Assembly (NCBI GenBank): GCA_012514835.1
Contig: JAAYZM010000506.1
Location: 1-5,351, forward strand
Reading direction: 5' to 3'
From: Actinomycetales bacterium
GTDB lineage: Bacteria > Actinomycetota > Actinomycetes > Actinomycetales > Cellulomonadaceae
DNA: 5,351 nucleotides
How positions within the stretch are numbered: the first letter of the stretch is position 1; each line of letters opens with the position of its first letter. The position numbers were made by a program, and so were the translations under genes. Shown here piece after piece: positions 4,251 to 5,351 of the stretch. Under the pieces are notes generated by a model, which was not told the origin of the DNA, searched no databases, and saw only the letters and a program-made list of their open reading frames with translations.

Positions 4251-5154
4251 CGGCGAGCCAGTCCCGCAGCAGCGCGTTGACCTGCTCGGGCGCCTCCTCG
4301 GGCACGAAGTGCCCCGCACCCTCGACCACCGCGAACTGGGCGGCCGGGCCCACGAGCCCGGCGTCGGACCGCGCGTGCGCCACGGGCACGCACGGATCCA
4401 GCTCGCCATGGATCTGCAGGCTCGGCACCGGCGCGGCGTCGCGCAGCGCCGCGAGGTAGCGCCGCCCGTCGAAGCGCGGGGTGGACCGCACGAGCCAGCG
4501 CAGCTGCTCGAGCTGGGAGTGGGCCGCGAACGGCACCCGGGCCGCCTCGCGGTACAGCCCCACCATCTCGTCGTCGTCGGCGAACCCCGGCCCGCCCCAC
4601 TCGGCGAGGAGGCGCGCGACCATGTCGCGGCGCGTCAGGGAGCGCTCGGGGAAGTACGGGAGCTGGAAGTACGCGAGGTGGCGCGCGGTGGCGCCGCGCA
4701 CGAAGCGGTGCAGGCGCGAGCGCACGTGCAGCGGGTGCGGCGCCGCGACGGCGCCCACGGCGCGGACGACGGCGGGCACCACGGCGGGAAGGGTCCACGC
4801 GAGACCGCCGCCCACGCCGTGCCCGACGACGACGGCGCGCTGGCTGCCGAGCGAGCGGATCACGCCGGCCACGTCGCGGGACAGCGTCACGGCGTCGTAC
4901 CCGAGCGGGGGCTTGTCCGAGGCGCCCGTGCCGCGCAGGTCCATCGCGGCGACCCGGTACCCGGCCGCGTCGAGCGCGGGGATCTGGTGCCGCCACGTCC
5001 ACCAGCACTGGGGGAAGCCGTGCAGCAGGACCACGAGCGGGGTGTCGCGGTCGTCCGGGCCGGCGAGGGCCACGTGGAAGCGCGAGCCGTTCGCGGGCAC
5101 GAACTCGTGCCGCCACGGTCCCTCGACGAGCACGCGGGAAGAGTCGACAGTCAC
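4222..5154 (-). CDS. Alpha/beta hydrolase, EphE-like, with Gly at the nucleophile position
   Basis: A 310-residue cytoplasmic alpha/beta-fold protein related to epoxide hydrolases. It has the oxyanion-hole motif HGFP (45-48), WRHQIPAL (54-61), DLRGTGASDKPPLGYD (72-87), a cap domain at about 140-235, the acid-residue loop GELDPCVP (Asp253) and the catalytic histidine in EGAGHFVPEEAPEQV (His282). The nucleophile elbow reads VVGHGVGGG (109-117), so the residue that should be Asp or Ser is Gly113. Acid and histidine are kept. Classical epoxide-hydrolase chemistry through an alkyl-enzyme is therefore unlikely without another nucleophile. The closest known relative appears to be mycobacterial EphE, whose elbow I recall as also unusual. 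The GTG start at 5154 overlaps the stop of the response regulator by GTGA, implying translational coupling. The 3' end overlaps nth by 26 bp. Confidence 0.9.
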   Translation of the reverse strand: MTVDSSRVLVEGPWRHEFVPANGSRFHVALAGPDDRDTPLVVLLHGFPQCWWTWRHQIPALDAAGYRVAAMDLRGTGASDKPPLGYDAVTLSRDVAGVIRSLGSQRAVVVGHGVGGGLAWTLPAVVPAVVRAVGAVAAPHPLHVRSRLHRFVRGATARHLAYFQLPYFPERSLTRRDMVARLLAEWGGPGFADDDEMVGLYREAARVPFAAHSQLEQLRWLVRSTPRFDGRRYLAALRDAAPVPSLQIHGELDPCVPVAHARSDAGLVGPAAQFAVVEGAGHFVPEEAPEQVNALLRDWLAVVSPVPDRA

Positions 5155-5351
5155 TGGGTGGGCTGGGAGCCCGTCACCACCTCGACGGGAAGGGCGGGCT
5201 CGATGCCGCGGCGGTCCTTGGGTGGGTCGAAACGGTAGCCCACGTTGCGCACGGTACCGATGAGCTGCTCGTGCTCGGTGCCGAGCTTCGCGCGCAGACG
5301 CCGCACGTGCACGTCCACCGTGCGTGTGCCCCCGAAGTAGTCGTAGCCCCA
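5151..5351 (-). CDS. OmpR/PhoB-type response regulator, C-terminal fragment
   Basis: Only the last 66 residues are in the window; the receiver domain lies beyond the edge. The fragment reads WGYDYFGGTRTVDVHVRRLR, then AKLGTEHEQLIGTVRNVGYRF, which is the recognition helix (TVDVHVRRLRAKL) and the C-terminal wing (GTVRNVGYRF) of an OmpR/PhoB winged helix. The EHEQLIGTVRNVGYRF wording resembles actinobacterial GlnR-like orphan regulators, but without the receiver domain (to check for a phosphorylation aspartate) this is only a suggestion. A tail of about 24 residues after the wing ends in SQPTQ. Its TGA is inside the GTGA that starts the hydrolase, so both are read from one mRNA. It is a possible, untested, candidate to bind direct-repeat sites such as the one upstream of ponA2. 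Confidence 0.92.
   Translation of the reverse strand, partial: WGYDYFGGTRTVDVHVRRLRAKLGTEHEQLIGTVRNVGYRFDPPKDRRGIEPALPVEVVTGSQPTQ

Noticed and set aside
3360..4409. Upstream open frame in phase with the gene at 2916-3359, reaching 497 codons
   Set aside because: It is antisense to nth, which has complete catalytic and iron-sulfur motifs. The ribosome binding site GGGGGAG before 3359 marks the real start.
4178..5116. Long Arg/Ala-rich frame on the minus strand overlapping the hydrolase
   Set aside because: It is a shifted-frame shadow; the hydrolase frame carries HGFP, the DLRG/SDKPP motif and the catalytic histidine.
1..5351. tRNA, rRNA, CRISPR array, transposase, integrase or attachment site
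   Set aside because: None seen on reading both strands; all sizeable stretches are accounted for by housekeeping genes, and the largest gap (1005-1212) looks purely regulatory.

Overview
This is a very GC-rich stretch with GTG starts, 4-nt start/stop overlaps and promoter -10 hexamers placed 6-7 nt before start codons. It carries a WhiB-family regulator, a WhiB4/WblA marker that only Actinobacteria have. Protein similarity recalled from memory fits a Micrococcales actinomycete, perhaps near Cellulomonadaceae; the genus is inference. It looks like ordinary chromosome: I see no mobile element, tRNA, rRNA, CRISPR array or phage gene.

Layout. Positions 1-1004 (minus) hold the N-terminal part of a bifunctional penicillin-binding protein of the PonA2 type. 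A 208-bp divergent regulatory region separates it from a WhiB4/WblA-type iron-sulfur regulator (1213-1518, plus). Next come a 53-residue DUF4177 protein (1559-1720) and a RidA/YjgF-family protein (1717-2184), overlapping by ATGA. A Crp/GlxR-type cAMP-responsive regulator (2188-2877, minus) converges on ridA with only 3 bp between stops. Upstream of crp on the same strand lies an unassigned helical protein (2916-3359), perhaps a degenerate RsiG relative. Divergent from it is endonuclease III (3522-4247, plus). Its 3' end overlaps, tail to tail, an EphE-like alpha/beta hydrolase (4222-5154, minus), which is coupled by GTGA to the C-terminal end of an OmpR/PhoB-type response regulator (5151-5351, minus, partial).

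Context. The order and relative orientation ponA2, whiB4, DUF4177, ridA, crp, gene X, nth, ephE match what I recall of Mycobacterium tuberculosis Rv3682 to Rv3670. Several genes found there are absent here (ArsA-like ATPases, metallo-beta-lactamase-fold hydrolase, MarP protease, NUDIX, thioredoxin-like). The window is therefore a compact version of an old actinobacterial locus that joins cell-wall synthesis, redox and cAMP regulation, metabolite damage control and DNA repair.

I found no obvious new multi-gene system. The best leads are regulatory and enzymatic: an OmpR-type direct repeat upstream of ponA2, nested inverted repeats and a leader hairpin at whiB, a stem-loop made from the two overlapping stop codons of nth and the hydrolase, three leaderless-type starts, a hydrolase with glycine at its nucleophile position, and the unassigned gene upstream of crp.
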